In this document: in pieces, positions 41,001 through 51,263 of the stretch
Position numbering within the stretch: position 1 is the stretch's first letter
Layout of the letters: each line of letters begins with the position of its first letter
Source of the DNA: Apteryx mantelli
Lineage: Eukaryota > Chordata > Aves > Apterygiformes > Apterygidae
Assembly: GCF_036417845.1 (NCBI RefSeq)
Contig: NC_089983.1
Span: forward strand, 19,125,207-19,189,206
Length of the DNA stretch: 64,000 nt
Direction of reading: 5' to 3'
Notes under the pieces: model-generated
Told to the model about the DNA's origin: nothing
What the model saw: the letters and a program-made list of their open reading frames with translations, nothing else
Database searches by the model: none
Translations under genes and position numbers: made by a program

Positions 41001-44000
41001 AAGACAAGCAGAAACTTACCTTCCTAGTTGTTTGAGGTCCTTCCTTCCCCAGGGAATTGTTTAAAAGTCATTGAAAATAAAAAGCCATTAAAGTTGAATT
41101 TACAAAAGGCAATGTCTGGTTTAGTAAATTTTAAACAAAAAGTGGTCTCATTGGCCGTGTATATTAAAACAGATTTGTATATTCACTACTTTAAAATGGA
41201 AATGGAAAGCAAGCTGTTCAAGAGAAAACTTTGTGAAATATGGCTTTAAAAAAAGAAGTCAACCCATTATGAGAAAATTCTTCTCATTTGCACATGTGCA
41301 GTTCCCACCAAGCTTAAAGAGGCCCCACATGCATAACAGAGCCAGAAGTCAACCACATATTCCTTTGATCTTGTGCCCTTAATCAGAGATAGTGATAGAA
41401 ACATTTCCTAAAGCCAAACCACGCTCTCATTCCACTTTTAAATATGGCTTTACAGTGATGTAGTAAAGATCTGTAGGGCCATATTAACACACAGTAACAG
41501 AGGAGAGCAATCCTCCTTTCCCCCAGTTCTTTGCTACACTGCCCCTTGAAACTACTCCCCCAGCTTCTCAGAGCCACTCTTGAGCCTACTGTACATTTTA
41601 CATAAATGCTGACCCAGCATTATGCTGCTGGATGCCAGGGAATTATACCTATGACGAGTCTGCCCAGCTTTGATAGTATTTCCACAGTGGCTACCCCAGA
41701 GAGAAAGAGACTGCAAAAGCACACTGCTGTACATGCCGTAAATCTTGAGTGTCTCCACCCTAAGGTAAGGGAAATGCCATTTGCCCCACTCCAAATTGTA
41801 CAGCAAAGTACATGGGTCATCTACCAAACCAAGCCCTTCATGTCCTGCCTCCATCTCTTAAGCAACTTGTCCTGTTACAGGAGAGACTTCTGCAGGGACA
41901 GAGGTTATAGTAAGACAAGATTTGTTCTCACGCACTGGACAAATTCATAGGTATACATATTCAACACAAAGCAGATACGTGAAAGCTGCACAACTAAAAC
42001 TGTGCAGCATAGATGTGGCTGACTACTGGTAAGTTCCCTTGGAAGCGTCTCCCCAGTCTGTAGTAACAAGTCCTTTGAAGTCACTGCTGGTGATGTGCAA
42101 TTGCTCCATAAGTGTAAATACACAAGCAGAAAGCTAAATAAGTGTTCTTTGTTTTCATTTCCTCTCGTCCTTCTCTCAAAAGCATAAAGAGAATCTACTC
42201 TACGAATAACACGCATACACAACTTCTTTCTGAAGTGAAAAAAAGTGTAAAACTAGTACAATTTTTTGCCACCCCTGTAACATAAACACTGCCTCTCCTT
42301 TGGGGAGCTAAGTCTTACACGCCAAATTTTAAATCCAACTGAAATTTTGCAATCACTTAACTGTGAAAATGCTGATGCAGCATTCATATCAGCAGTGTTT
42401 TGGCACTGCTTTGAATTAATGTTTGTTCTCCTCCTGTACTGTAGTTCGGCACTAGGGAACTATTCCCAACACAGACACACCTACTGCATTACAACATATG
42501 CAGTGTGAGCTTAAAGAAAGCAAGAACAGAAATGAAGCAGGCCTGCATGCATTTTTAAGAATAGGAGAGAACACAGATGCTCTGCAGGTACTGAAGAACA
42601 AATGTATAGATTACAGTCACCCTCAATACTGAAGACAGTCCTTTCCCTTCCTCCTCACAGCTCTCAGTCTGCACTTCACTCGACTGCCTAAGACCACCAT
42701 GCCCAAAGAAACACAGACGTTGTACAAATAAGCTTCATCCCAATCCAGAAAAGTAACCAGATTTAGGGACCTCATCAGCCGAATTCTCTAAGTTGCACAA
42801 GATATAGAGCAGGGTCTACAAGTGAGGAAAGACAACAGTGTAGTAACCAAGCCAGGTGAACTTGTTATAGAAACAAACCATTTTAGTTATCTTCAAAACA
42901 ACCAGTGTATTCTCAAAGGGGCAGGGGAATATAAAGACAGGACTGGTTTAGAAACATGCCGAATGCTCAGACTCCCAAGGGACAAGCTCTGTGCAATACT
43001 GGTTGCTATTTCAATGTCAAGCTGTTTCAAGCCTCTGTTTGACAGACCATACCAGTGACTGAGCACTCTGATGATACAAAGTTGACATCATCAGCGCATA
43101 CACGCACACACACCCAAGAAAGGGTACTCCTACTTCACCTGAGACTTCTGTTCCAGGGCAGGGCCAGTATGGCCCTTGCAGACACAAAATTCTCATTACT
43201 CAGTGAGAAATATCTGTATGAAAAGTGTACCCTATAAACAGCATCTCATAAAAGAAGTAGGAATAGGGGAAGAAGCTCACTGCAGCTCAAGGGATTTTAC
43301 CTCATGGAGGGTGAGATGCTTGCCATCCTTTCTTTTCGAGTCAAATCTGCCATATATTGCACTGTACTTCCTGATCTCCTCCTCTTTGTGAGGGTCCTCA
43401 TCACTCATCTCAAAGATGTGACCAATCATCTTTGCCAGTTTCTTATTTGTTTTCAGTAACTCCTTGACTTCATTCAAGTCACTTTTGGGCAGGGAGGGAA
43501 CCATACGTTCCACGCATTCAGCAACTGACAGAGCAGCAGCGGCATCCAGGGTCTCACTGTTTTCCTTTGGTGAAGCTGGAGAGCCAAGGTCAGCTGGGGA
43601 AAGACTATGTTCACTCTCTGTAGTGTGATGTCCTTGCCAGAGTCTTGGTTCATTGCCACTCTGCAGCGATAAGCTCCCCACCACGTCGGATTTGCTTGCA
43701 CCCACGCTTTGCACGCATGTAGTGGCAGCACATTTTGGAATCTTCAAGTGAGGCTCTCTGGTACTACTGTTCCTTTCGTAACTACTGCAGGATATCCCCA
43801 GCCAAGCAGGAGACCCTTCTGGCAGTTTATATATTGGAATGCTACTGACCGGTAAGGAAGTGAGAGGCTGGTTAAAAAGACCAGGGTTCGTGACCCAGTC
43901 CCTCAAAGCCTTCTGCAGCCTTCGGACATGAAGGGGCTTGCTAGCCATGCCTACAAGAGCCATTATCTCCAAAAACTCCTCTTCACCTGCTTCACAGAGC

Positions 44001-44119
44001 TGCTGCACATCATCACCACCCTGCTGAATGAAGGCATCAAAGTAGAATAAGAGATTTGCTTTTTGCAGTATTCGATACAGCTGCAATTCCCCAAGGGTTC
44101 TGGGTAAGGCTGACGCCAT
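25955..44119 (-). CDS. NAB1: NAB1, EGR-binding transcriptional corepressor (complete, 7 coding exons)
   Basis: NAB proteins bind the R1 inhibitory domain of EGR1/EGR2 in the nucleus and recruit repression machinery. Joining 44119-43301, 37706-37573, 36582-36531, 31116-31006, 28623-28482, 27298-27149 and 26046-25955 gives 1500 nt, or 499 residues plus a TAG stop, with no frame break and GT-AG at every junction. Residues about 4-83 match the NCD1 domain (start [17 protein letters not shown]). A Ser-rich linker follows ([24 protein letters not shown]). Residues about 225-317 match NCD2 ([20 protein letters not shown]). The C-terminus carries a RPLNLRM motif and ends [10 protein letters not shown]. 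Two sumoylation consensus sites are visible: IKIE (K333) and IKTE (K492). The start ATG has G at -3 and +4. Human NAB1 is about 487 residues by memory, so this copy is slightly longer. NAB2 was considered, but the sequence agrees better with NAB1. Confidence 0.97.
26047..27148 (-). other. NAB1: NAB1 intron after sixth coding exon
   Basis: A 1.1-kb intron splitting the Glu470 codon after its first base. It is AT-rich and nothing further was recognised. Confidence 0.9.
27149..27298 (-). CDS. NAB1: NAB1 sixth coding exon (residues 420-469 plus split Glu470)
   Basis: A 150-nt exon with acceptor acttccag and donor GTTAGT. It begins with the conserved GERPLNLRM motif and continues through a divergent Gln/His/Leu segment to [22 protein letters not shown] is shared by NAB proteins; the middle ([12 protein letters not shown]) looks longer than in mammals. 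The open plus-strand frame over the same bases is an antisense shadow. Confidence 0.93.
28127..28151 (+). repeat. AAAT microsatellite
   Basis: About six AAAT units in a NAB1 intron. Confidence 0.9.
28255..28425 (+). repeat. Ancient CR1/L3-like relic in a NAB1 intron
   Basis: The order agcagcttgcccagagatac, agcagaatctgcctctg, ctgtaagcacttcagggcag and a tail gtgctgtgctagataaata matches an old amniote repeat with cttgcccaaggtcacacag, tgtaagctctttggggcagg and gcgcctagcacaatgg. Confidence 0.5.
28482..28623 (-). CDS. NAB1: NAB1 fifth coding exon (residues 373-419 plus split Gly420)
   Basis: The exon follows a strong acceptor (tttatttgcag) and ends ACAAG|GTACAG. It encodes [17 protein letters not shown], then a short ERRLSTG segment and SEEHSPNG, and ends DNADGQ plus one base of a Gly codon. 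It matches the C-terminal third of NAB1. Mammalian NAB1, from memory, has a few extra residues between the YER/LER and RRLS segments. Confidence 0.94.
28624..31005 (-). other. NAB1: NAB1 intron after fourth coding exon
   Basis: A 2.4-kb phase-0 intron of AT-rich unique sequence. No gene, RNA or clear repeat was recognised in it. Confidence 0.9.
31006..31116 (-). CDS. NAB1: NAB1 fourth coding exon (residues 336-372)
   Basis: This 111-nt, phase 0-0 exon lies between the acceptor ctcactag and donor GTAAAT. It encodes [18 protein letters not shown] and then a variable segment ending AALNSQ. The first half matches NAB1 well. The middle part (TPLALAKGK) is not in the mammalian protein as I remember it and may be lineage-specific. 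The exon could be skipped without shifting the frame. Confidence 0.93.
34158..34188 (+). repeat. A-rich tract
   Basis: Runs of A broken by single G bases, within a NAB1 intron. Confidence 0.85.
34414..34430 (+). repeat. T17 homopolymer
   Basis: Seventeen T in a NAB1 intron. Confidence 0.85.
36531..36582 (-). CDS. NAB1: NAB1 third coding exon (52 nt, residues 318-335)
   Basis: A short exon follows the acceptor ttctag and ends at a GTACAG donor. Its first base completes Lys318 and the rest encodes [17 protein letters not shown]. The SPKRIK stretch looks like a basic nuclear-localisation segment, and IKIE is a sumoylation consensus (psi-K-x-E). The frame closes exactly with both neighbouring exons, which supports the boundaries despite the short length. 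Confidence 0.94.
36583..37572 (-). other. NAB1: NAB1 intron after second coding exon
   Basis: A 990-nt intron that splits the Lys318 codon after its second base. The sequence near 37430-37490 faintly resembles an old MIR/L2 segment. Nothing else is seen. Confidence 0.9.
37573..37706 (-). CDS. NAB1: NAB1 second coding exon (residues 274-317 plus split Lys318)
   Basis: This 134-nt exon lies between an acceptor ending cctag and a GTAAGG donor. It begins [18 protein letters not shown] and ends YKYTYRTT, with two bases of a Lys codon carried over. It completes NCD2, the second conserved NAB domain, which is needed for repression in this family. The sequence is nearly identical to mammalian NAB1 as I remember it. 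Confidence 0.96.
37707..43300 (-). other. NAB1: NAB1 intron after first coding exon
   Basis: Phase-0 intron of 5.6 kb, bounded by GTAAAA and CTAG. It contains an A17 run at 37901-37917, an imperfect AT-rich palindrome near 40158-40192 and no supported gene. Open frames on both strands are short and unconserved in appearance. Confidence 0.9.
37901..37917 (+). repeat. A17 homopolymer
   Basis: Seventeen A in a NAB1 intron. Confidence 0.85.
43301..44119 (-). CDS. NAB1: NAB1 first coding exon (residues 1-273)
   Basis: The exon begins at 44134 after a pyrimidine-rich acceptor ending in tttgcag. Fifteen untranslated bases precede the ATG at 44119-44117. It encodes all of NCD1, the Ser/Pro linker and the first half of NCD2, and ends after a GAG codon at a GTAAAA donor (phase 0). 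The open frame continues upstream into the intron to an ATG at 44185, but the acceptor excludes that ATG. Confidence 0.96.
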
Positions 44120-47100
44120 CACGGATGACAGAACCTGCAAACAGAAAAAAGAGAGGATGAGCAGAGTGCCAACATTAAGATGCATTTCCCCCCACCCCCA
44201 TCCTTCCTAGATTTAAGACTGTTAAAGGACAAGATATTCTCTCTCATTATAGGAGCACATATCGAAACAAAGAAAGGGGCTATAGTTTTCTTTTTCAACT
44301 AGTTAACGCTATCAAGCAAGAGACTTCTTTCAGAAACAGAGTGGATAACTGAAACATTGGAGGGGGGGGAAATTCAGCAGATAGTTGCAGTGCACCTACA
44401 AAGATGATTCAAACATGAAGCCAGCTTGTTTTCAGCATTCCCACTTCATGTTTGTTCCCAAGAATGTCACTCAATATTGCTCACTGCTTCTGCTTGGCTC
44501 TTCTTTATATCTTCAGATCAAAATGATCATAAAACAAGCCGAACAATTACTGAATACTTGATCCCTGAATACCTCGGTTTTGACTCTCTTTAGTTCTCAA
44601 CTCAATTTCCCCAACAGCATGGAGGACTGTAAGAGGAAAGCAAGGAAGAAGTGCTTTACAGAACCCCAGAATATTAATAAAGGTGGGTCAGTAAAAGGGT
44701 ATTTCAGAACTAAGCATTTCTACAGTTTTCCCCCCTTCTAAACAAAAAGAATCTAACGCCTCTGCTGACCTTAATTATGGCAGCAACATCCACAGAAAAA
44801 GCAAAAGTTCTGATGGCTTTCAACATCCATAGTTTAAAAACATTTTGAATTCACCTGCCTGTTCTGTTTACTCACAGGCCTGCACATCACTGATACTTAT
44901 GACATGAAATACCATTCAGCAACACAGTAGTTGTGCTCTGAAGGCTCCCAACAGACAAACTGCAGCAGTATTCTACCCTTATGGCTGCAGAAAAATCATT
45001 TCCCCAAGTTTCAACTACAAAAAACACTGTTTCCATGAAACCCATGTTATCCACAGTTATCCTGCAAATAATAAACACTCCAGAGAATTCTAAGATCACA
45101 CACACATCCCCCTCTTAATTCCACAATGGCTTTCACAACTACAAGCAGATAATTTCCAGTCTTACTGTATTAAGCTAAACCACCAATCAATAAAATCTGA
45201 AGCATGTAATTTGTAGTTGCTTACGAAAGTAACAGAACTAAAGTATGGAGCTAGTCTGCTAACATTACTCTGGCCCTGCTATCACTTTGCACTTAAAACA
45301 GACAGAGTAGTAACCTAAAAATCAGCACTTACGGAACAATCTGTACACACTGCACATTATTAAAACGGTCTCCGAAAGACCAAACAAAAAAACCACCCAA
45401 AACTGATGCAAGAATGAATTTGTGTGCACAGCAGAAGACTGCTAATCAGAAGTAATAATGAGGCAGAAATTACTCTTACATGTTACGTGCTTTTGCCATC
45501 AACATTCTTCAGCAACTCAAAATAAATGTAAACATGTAAGATGAACAGAACTCAACTTCTATTCAACATGTACCTGAAAGAGCAGGCTTTTGTTACAAAG
45601 CTTTGATTACATTCTTCTAATGAAAACTAAAATTAGGAGGCCAACAGAAACTTTACAAAATGTACATGGCAGCAAATACTTGCAAATATAATCTTTTCAG
45701 GAAAAAAAGGAGGGGGGGAACCAGCTGCATATGTTGTTGTTTGTAAGCAGGTATTTATAAAACAGAATGGACCAAATTAGCCATTTAGATATGAGCAACC
45801 ACATCAAAGAGCTACTGGTTAGATCAAGACCTAATAAATTGTACACTTTAGAACTCTGGATGAATCTGGAGACATTCAAGTGTTACGTATTTTAGAAACA
45901 CAGTTTAACTGTAGAAAACAATAGTGAACTGCAGAAAAACAGTTAAGTACTGTCTAAACTCAAAAATGTGAGCTTCAATGAGGAAGCTCACTTCAGAAAA
46001 TCCTTTAAATGCTACATAATTCAGTATCTTGAAAATTGTCATTACTTCTCAAAAGTTCTTTCCATACAAACTTTGACAAGGCAAACATCACTAACAGCTG
46101 GTGTAACAGTGATATTTCAGTAAACTGTTTCTGTCTTCCCATTTCACATCCTATGTCAACTTTCTCCCATCAATACCAGAAATTAACTTCTATAACTGTT
46201 ACAAGAATACCCATTTGCTCTGAAAGTCATCCATCTTTACACAAAATCTACATAAATCTACATAAATGGACTTTGTGCAGAAAAGTAAATTGAATTCTGA
46301 GAAGAAAGTGGCAGTGGAATTACACACAGCCCAAGAGCTCCAGGCAAGGCACGGAGCTAATTTTTCCAGCCCACAGGCTGGAAGAAGCAGCAATAGCCCA
46401 TGAACAGTCTTCACCTAGAGGCTTCTAATCAACAAATCTCCTCATGACAGATAAAACTGGATTAATATGTAGTATGGAGGCGTCAGCAGCAAGTCCACAG
46501 TTCAGACTGTACTGAGATTTGCATTTAAAGCAAGACTGAAATCCCTCTGTTTTGCACTTTAAAGACTGATTTTGTTTTCCAAATTTAGCACAGTAACTCC
46601 TGAGAGGACCATGCAAATTTTCCATTTAAGATCGCTACTAATTTCTGCAGAGAAGACATTTTCAAACACTCCTCTTTTTGACCTCTCTTCTCCTCTCATT
46701 AAATCTAGTTCCTTTAGTTCATCTGCTCTCACCCCGACAACATCCCAAGTACTTCTGAACTTACAAAACAGAAACGGTCCCTCCCCTCTTCAAGATGGCC
46801 TTGCTACACGGCCAACTACACTGGTTTTCGGATGTTACTGGTCCGTCCCACTGGCTCGGCTCAGCTCACAGACTACAAAGCCAGGCAAGAACATAAGCTA
46901 GTCAGCGTGGAAGATGATGATGAGGATCAGCAAGGAAAACAGTCCGTGGGAACCAGATGGGACTGCCGAGCCAGAGGGTACTGAGCACTGCTATTGCTGC
47001 CTGGCTCTGCCAACCTATCAGGCAATGTCAAAGCTTTAGTGCGCCCACTGCTCAGGTCTCAGTGCCACACATCTTTCAGGTGACCTGTAAGCAGCATCTA

Positions 47101-47653
47101 AGAGACCTAAAGTTTTGTTTTCCATTACTGTTATTCCCACTTCTTGATGCAGCAGCGAAAGTGCTTTTGGGGCAAAGACTAAAAAAAATGAGAAGAGGTT
47201 AAGCAATGAGAAGACACAGAGCAAGCACACATCCAGGAAACTTGTGCATGCTCCTGACCAAGGAGGGCACCCTGTGTAAGGCCAGGAGACACCACATGCA
47301 TTTCCCCTCTTCCACAGTATCCTTGGTAAGTCATAGGCCTTCTCATCTGCAATCCAAAATAAATCTGGTTCAGGAGCAGCAGCCTGGTAACATCCTCTGG
47401 CAAACTACAAGAAGCTAAGCAGAATGAGCTGCTGCCTTAGGAGAGAGACAGCAGATCTTCTTCTAAGGTATGTCCAACTGCAAACCCTTTCATGGCAAGA
47501 GACAGGAATGTAAAGCTGATATTGGAAGGTGTGCAAGAATAAATTAATGCAGTGATGGCAGTATGAGCTGTTATTTCTCCATGTCTTTGCTCATTCTCCA
47601 CGATATATAGTAGGGAAAGACAGCTTGAGAACTGAAGCTCAGAAGGAGGGGAT

Positions 47654-47666
47654 GGGGGGGGGGGGG
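47654..47666 (+). repeat. G13 homopolymer
   Basis: Thirteen G in the NAB1 5' intron. Likely unstable and error-prone in sequencing. Confidence 0.85.
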
Positions 47667-49025
47667 ACAGAAATATAAAAATAATAGAGTATACCAGTAA
47701 GGAGTGTGGGAACACATAAGGAAGTGCAGTTGTCATTTACATTTTTCACTTACAAAAACAAAAGGTAGGAAATTCCCTATAACAAAAAAAGCTGTTTAAA
47801 ATACATTTAAGGTTGCATACTGTTATAGCCACAGAAGAACCAGGAAATCACAAGTTAAATCTTCACTCAGCCTTTGCAACCCACAACCATGCATTCTCAT
47901 TTTCCATATTACCTCATTCATATTCCCAGCCTACCACCCCATACCCTCCGCTCCAGACACTGGATGTCACCTTAACTCCGACCACAAATATAACTCCTAC
48001 CAAAAAGAAAAACAACAACAATGACACCACAGCACTACTAAATATTTGTAAATAATCAGTGCCAGAATTACAATGCACTGCTGCAACCGACTCCATATAC
48101 AAAGACAAACTGCTTTGACAGCAGCCCAGCTCAACATTTTAAACAACTGGAAAACACCCATTTCAACCCATTCCGCACTGTCAGAGTTCAAAGCTGCACA
48201 TTTCCTGGAGGTAGCAGGGAGGACGCAGAGCTGCAGTAAGCAGGTGGTGGACAGTGAGGAGGTAGTTTGGAGACAGAAAACTCAGAGTTGTGCGATATAA
48301 GCATAGGGTGAGGACTTATCTAGTTTTCCTGCCTTTTTTTTAAATGGTTGCACTAGAAGTAAAAGCGATTGAGCAACCCTAACTGATTTTTAGAAGTATT
48401 ATTTCAGGTGAAATATGTTTGAGCTGTCACCAATTAAGTTAGGAATATGCATAAGGAAAAAGTGTGGAACATCAAATTCTTGTATTTGAGGCAAAAGTGA
48501 TTATTTCATAATATATCTTGATCACTTTGGGCGTTTTGAAAAGTCTCTGAAGACAAACTGGATTTGGATTTGAGAGCTGGCTGCTTTGCATATTCATTAC
48601 ATTTCTGCAGCATTTCCAAAGGACTTTTAGCAGGAGAAGAAAATTACATGTAGCTGCAGTAGCTAGACTTAACAAATTAAATAGTCTTGTCTAGCTCTTA
48701 AGTGTGCCAAAATACAATCTATTAAATTTCATATTCAAATACAGATGTATATCTTGCTGCAACTAATAAGAAACTTGAAGCATGCAACAGTCACATAAAG
48801 AAAAAAAAAATGAAGCCCAAATACTTAACAATTCCCAAGTATTCACTAGGATTGTTCCATCTCGAGTTCACCTTGCCGTGCCAAAGTAATCCAGAGGGCT
48901 TTATTTACAGCTCCTAAGTATTAGTTACCACCAAACCGCAGCTCTGATCTCCACACAGCTGTGACAGACTGGTTAACAGAGCTGATGGGAAGAAGGGGAA
49001 AGAAAAACAAAAGCAAAAGAAGTAG

Positions 49026-49050
49026 GTGTGTGTGTGGGGGGGGGAGGGGG
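49026..49050 (+). repeat. GT/G-rich tract
   Basis: Short GT repeat passing into G-runs (nine G, one A, five G), near the promoter end of the 5' intron. Confidence 0.85.
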
Positions 49051-49214
49051 CTTAAATCTGTATTTATGCCGATACAGACTCTACAGTCTTTAAGTTTGAT
49101 AACAAAAATATGCCTAAACACGGAAGACCAATAATATCCTTTGAAGAGTAACGCAAGTCCCTCATCCTTTGTGCCATGCCGTATTCAGACTCTGGTGGGG
49201 GAAAAAACCCTCTC

Positions 49215-49257
49215 AAAAAAAAAAATATATATATATATAGATATATATATTTTTTTC
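49215..49257. repeat. A-run, (AT)n, T-run inverted tract
   Basis: Ten or more A, alternating AT, then a T run. The halves are complementary and can form a hairpin just inside the presumed first intron. Confidence 0.9.
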
Positions 49258-49837
49258 CACAGGCCGGTTTATTAGGGGATGGCTCTCCGTGAAGGCAGCA
49301 CGCACCCGAGCGCACACATTTCGGTATACGTGGGCGTACGTGCCGGAGATGAAGCAACCCCAGCACCTAAGTGCAGAAGTGCCCAGTGCCGCCCGCCGGC
49401 TCCGGCGGGGGCAGCTTTGAAGTCGCCCGGGCGCAACGGCCGCGCCGGGGCCCCAACGGCCGCCGGGGCGGGGGGGGGGGAGGGGCAGGGGGCCGGGGCG
49501 CAGCGCGGCCGGGCCGCCCCCGCCCCGGGCGCAGACTCCGCGGGGACGTTTCCGCACTTTCCGCCCCCTCCCTCGCTCATCCCTCCCTGGCGCTGGATTT
49601 CTCCGGGAATCACCCACACACGCACACCCCCCGCCCGCCCGCTCCTTCCGGCGAGCCGCGAGCGGCGGCGAGGAGCGGCGCAAACGCGGGGCAGGCGCGG
49701 CGCTGCCGCTGCCCCGGCTCCGTCCCGCCGCCGCGGCCCCCGCGCCGCCCCGCACCGGCCCGGCCGCGCGGCAACTTCGCGCCCGGCGCCGCCCCGCGGC
49801 CCCGGGCGGCGCCCCCCCGGCGGCGGCACGTACGTAC

Positions 49838-50160
49838 TTCGCAGCAGGCCGCCGCCGCGGGCCGCCCGGGGCGCTCCTCGATGCCGTCCCGCCGCCGCAG
49901 CCTCAGCCCCGCAGAAGTTCCTGCCAGCGGCCCCCCCGCCTGCGCGCCGCCGGCCCAGGCTCCTCCTTCCCCATCGAGGGGGCGGGTGGGCGAGCCCGTC
50001 CCCGCCACCGCCTCGCTCCCGCCGGGGGGCCGCGCGGCCGCCCCGCCGCCGCCGCGCAGCGCCGCGCAGCCCGCCTCGTCGCGGACGCAGCTGCCGTGCG
50101 CGGGGGCGGGGGGAGCGGCCCGCGGCGCCCCCGCCCCGCGCCCCCGCCGCCCCCTCCTGC
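49838..50160 (-). other. NAB1: Presumed noncoding first exon of NAB1 (boundaries approximate)
   Basis: NAB1 needs an upstream exon because the coding exon at 44134 begins with a clear splice acceptor. The best minus-strand donor inside the island is a GTACGT at 49837-49832, with a second overlapping GTACGT at 49833-49828, so the exon would end at 49838 or 49834. The upstream limit is a guess, set just below the E-box and EGR sites. Only transcript data can fix it. Confidence 0.3.
50100..50108 (+). promoter_or_regulatory. EGR-type site GCGGGGGCG
   Basis: Exact match to the G variant of the EGR consensus, in the NAB1 CpG island. Sp1-family factors could also use this G-rich sequence. Confidence 0.4.
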
Positions 50161-50164
50161 GCGG

Positions 50165-50171
50165 TCACGTG
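50165..50171. promoter_or_regulatory. E-box TCACGTG in the NAB1 promoter
   Basis: A CACGTG core with a 5' T, the form preferred by USF and MITF/TFE factors. It lies just upstream of the likely start region, together with TGACGCA at 50215-50221. Motif match only. Confidence 0.35.
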
Positions 50172-50193
50172 GGCAGGGCCCGCTCCCGCCGCC

Positions 50194-50202
50194 CGCCCAC
50201 GC
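50194..50202 (-). promoter_or_regulatory. EGR recognition site GCGTGGGCG
   Basis: The minus strand reads exactly GCGTGGGCG, the classical EGR1/Zif268 site. It lies between the E-box (50165) and the TGACGCA element (50215), in the likely core promoter of a gene whose product represses EGR factors. Confidence 0.55.
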
Positions 50203-50245
50203 GCGGCCGCCGCGTGACGCAGCGCCTGGCGGGGGCCGCCGCCGC

Positions 50246-50260
50246 GCGGGGGCGGGGGCG
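50246..50260 (+). promoter_or_regulatory. Two overlapping EGR-type sites GCGGGGGCG
   Basis: Two exact GCGGGGGCG words overlap by three bases (50246-50254 and 50252-50260). The overlap would let only one EGR monomer, or one Sp1-family factor, bind at a time. Confidence 0.4.
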
Positions 50261-50898
50261 TGCCCGGCCCTGCCCCCTCCCCCCGCGACCGCTGCCGCCG
50301 GGAGCGCGCGGCTGCCTGCGCCGTGGGGCCGTTGGCCGCCGGTGCCGCGCCGCGCCGTGGGGGGGTGGCGCGGGGCGGGGGCACCGGCGGGCCGGGGGCG
50401 CGGCCGCAGCCGCGACGCTGTGCCGGGCGCGGGGCGGGCAGGCGGCCGCCGCACGCGGCCTCGCTCGTGCCCGGGCCCCTGCGCGGCGGCGGGCTGTGCT
50501 GCAGCGGCGCGGCGCGGGCGCAGGGCCCGCAGGAGCTGGCTGGGGCGGGCGGGCGGGCGGCCTCGCCGCTGGCGCGGGGTCGCGGCGGGGCCGGCACCGC
50601 TCAGCCGCTGCCAGCGCGGCCTCCCGGAGCCGCCGCGGGCCTGGAAGCAGGCCGCAAGGCGTCGGTGCCCGCTCCCCGTGCCGCCCCCTGCGCGCTGAAA
50701 CACTAGCGACTGACCCGCTCGTTAATGAAGCGCGAAGTCCGTAGAAGGGGACGTGCCTGTGGCTGCGGTTCAGTAACGCTGTGCGACGGCCTGAAAATCA
50801 CCCCGCAGCATGGGGAAAGCGCGCCTGCCACGTGCGGCGCGGCCTCGCCCGGCAGGGACTTCCCTGAAGGTGGGCAGCACGGTTGGCAAATTTTCCTC

Positions 50899-50930
50899 GG
50901 AAGGAAGAAGGAAGGAAGGAAGGAAGGAAG
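50899..50930 (+). repeat. GGAA microsatellite
   Basis: About seven GGAA units just outside the NAB1 CpG island. Tandem GGAA is also the core word of ETS-family sites. Confidence 0.9.
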
Positions 50931-51208
50931 TCCTCACGCCTCATAAGAACTTAGGTATCTAAGATGAATGACTTACGCGCACTCCGTAAAATGCATTTAA
51001 ATACTTTTTCTAATGGCAGGGCACAAGATACTGAGCTATACACACAGTAAAGAATAAAGAAGTCGATCCTTTTTGCCTAGCAACTTTCAGGAAACCTTCT
51101 TTCGGACGTCTGGGTTTTAGTGATACCATCTAACAGCGACAGCTCAGGGCTACTTCAGGCAGGGATGTCCAGCATCTCTGCCTACAGTTTTGTTAGATAA
51201 TCGTGATT

Positions 51209-51263
51209 ATCCATTTGATTACCCTTTTGTAGTTTAAAATGGTGGTAATCCATTTGATTACCC
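51209..51263 (+). repeat. Spaced 16-bp direct repeat atccatttgattaccc
   Basis: Identical 16-base words begin at 51209 and 51248 (39-bp spacing), with partly similar flanks (ttgtagttt and ttatagttt). Each contains ATTA/GATTA words of the homeodomain type. Confidence 0.85.

Larger units (their letters stand above)
44135..49837 (-). other. NAB1: NAB1 5' intron
   Basis: This runs from the presumed donor in the CpG island to the mapped acceptor at 44135. It holds simple repeats (poly-G at 47654, GT/G-rich at 49026, an AT hairpin at 49215) and no frame that resembles a known protein. A second noncoding exon could be hidden here. The right boundary is uncertain. Confidence 0.55.
49380..50710 (-). 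promoter_or_regulatory. NAB1: CpG-island promoter of NAB1
   Basis: This block is extremely GC-rich with abundant CG dinucleotides, and AT-rich sequence begins abruptly on both sides. It lies about 5.3 kb upstream of the first coding exon, where a noncoding first exon is expected. It holds EGR/Sp1-type G-rich sites, an E-box TCACGTG at 50165-50171 and a CRE/AP-1-like TGACGCA at 50215-50221. No TATA box is seen, as is usual for CpG-island promoters. The long open frames on both strands here follow from the base composition. Confidence 0.75.

Noticed and set aside
44120..44185. An in-frame ATG at 44185 that would add 22 residues to the N-terminus of NAB1
   Set aside because: It lies upstream of a clear splice acceptor (tttgcag, exon start 44134), and NAB1 begins at the ATG at 44119.
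49272..50744. Very long open frames (about 440-460 codons) on both strands in the NAB1 CpG island
   Set aside because: Both strands are open at once, the products are almost only Ala, Arg, Gly and Pro, and stop codons are rare simply because the DNA is so GC-rich.
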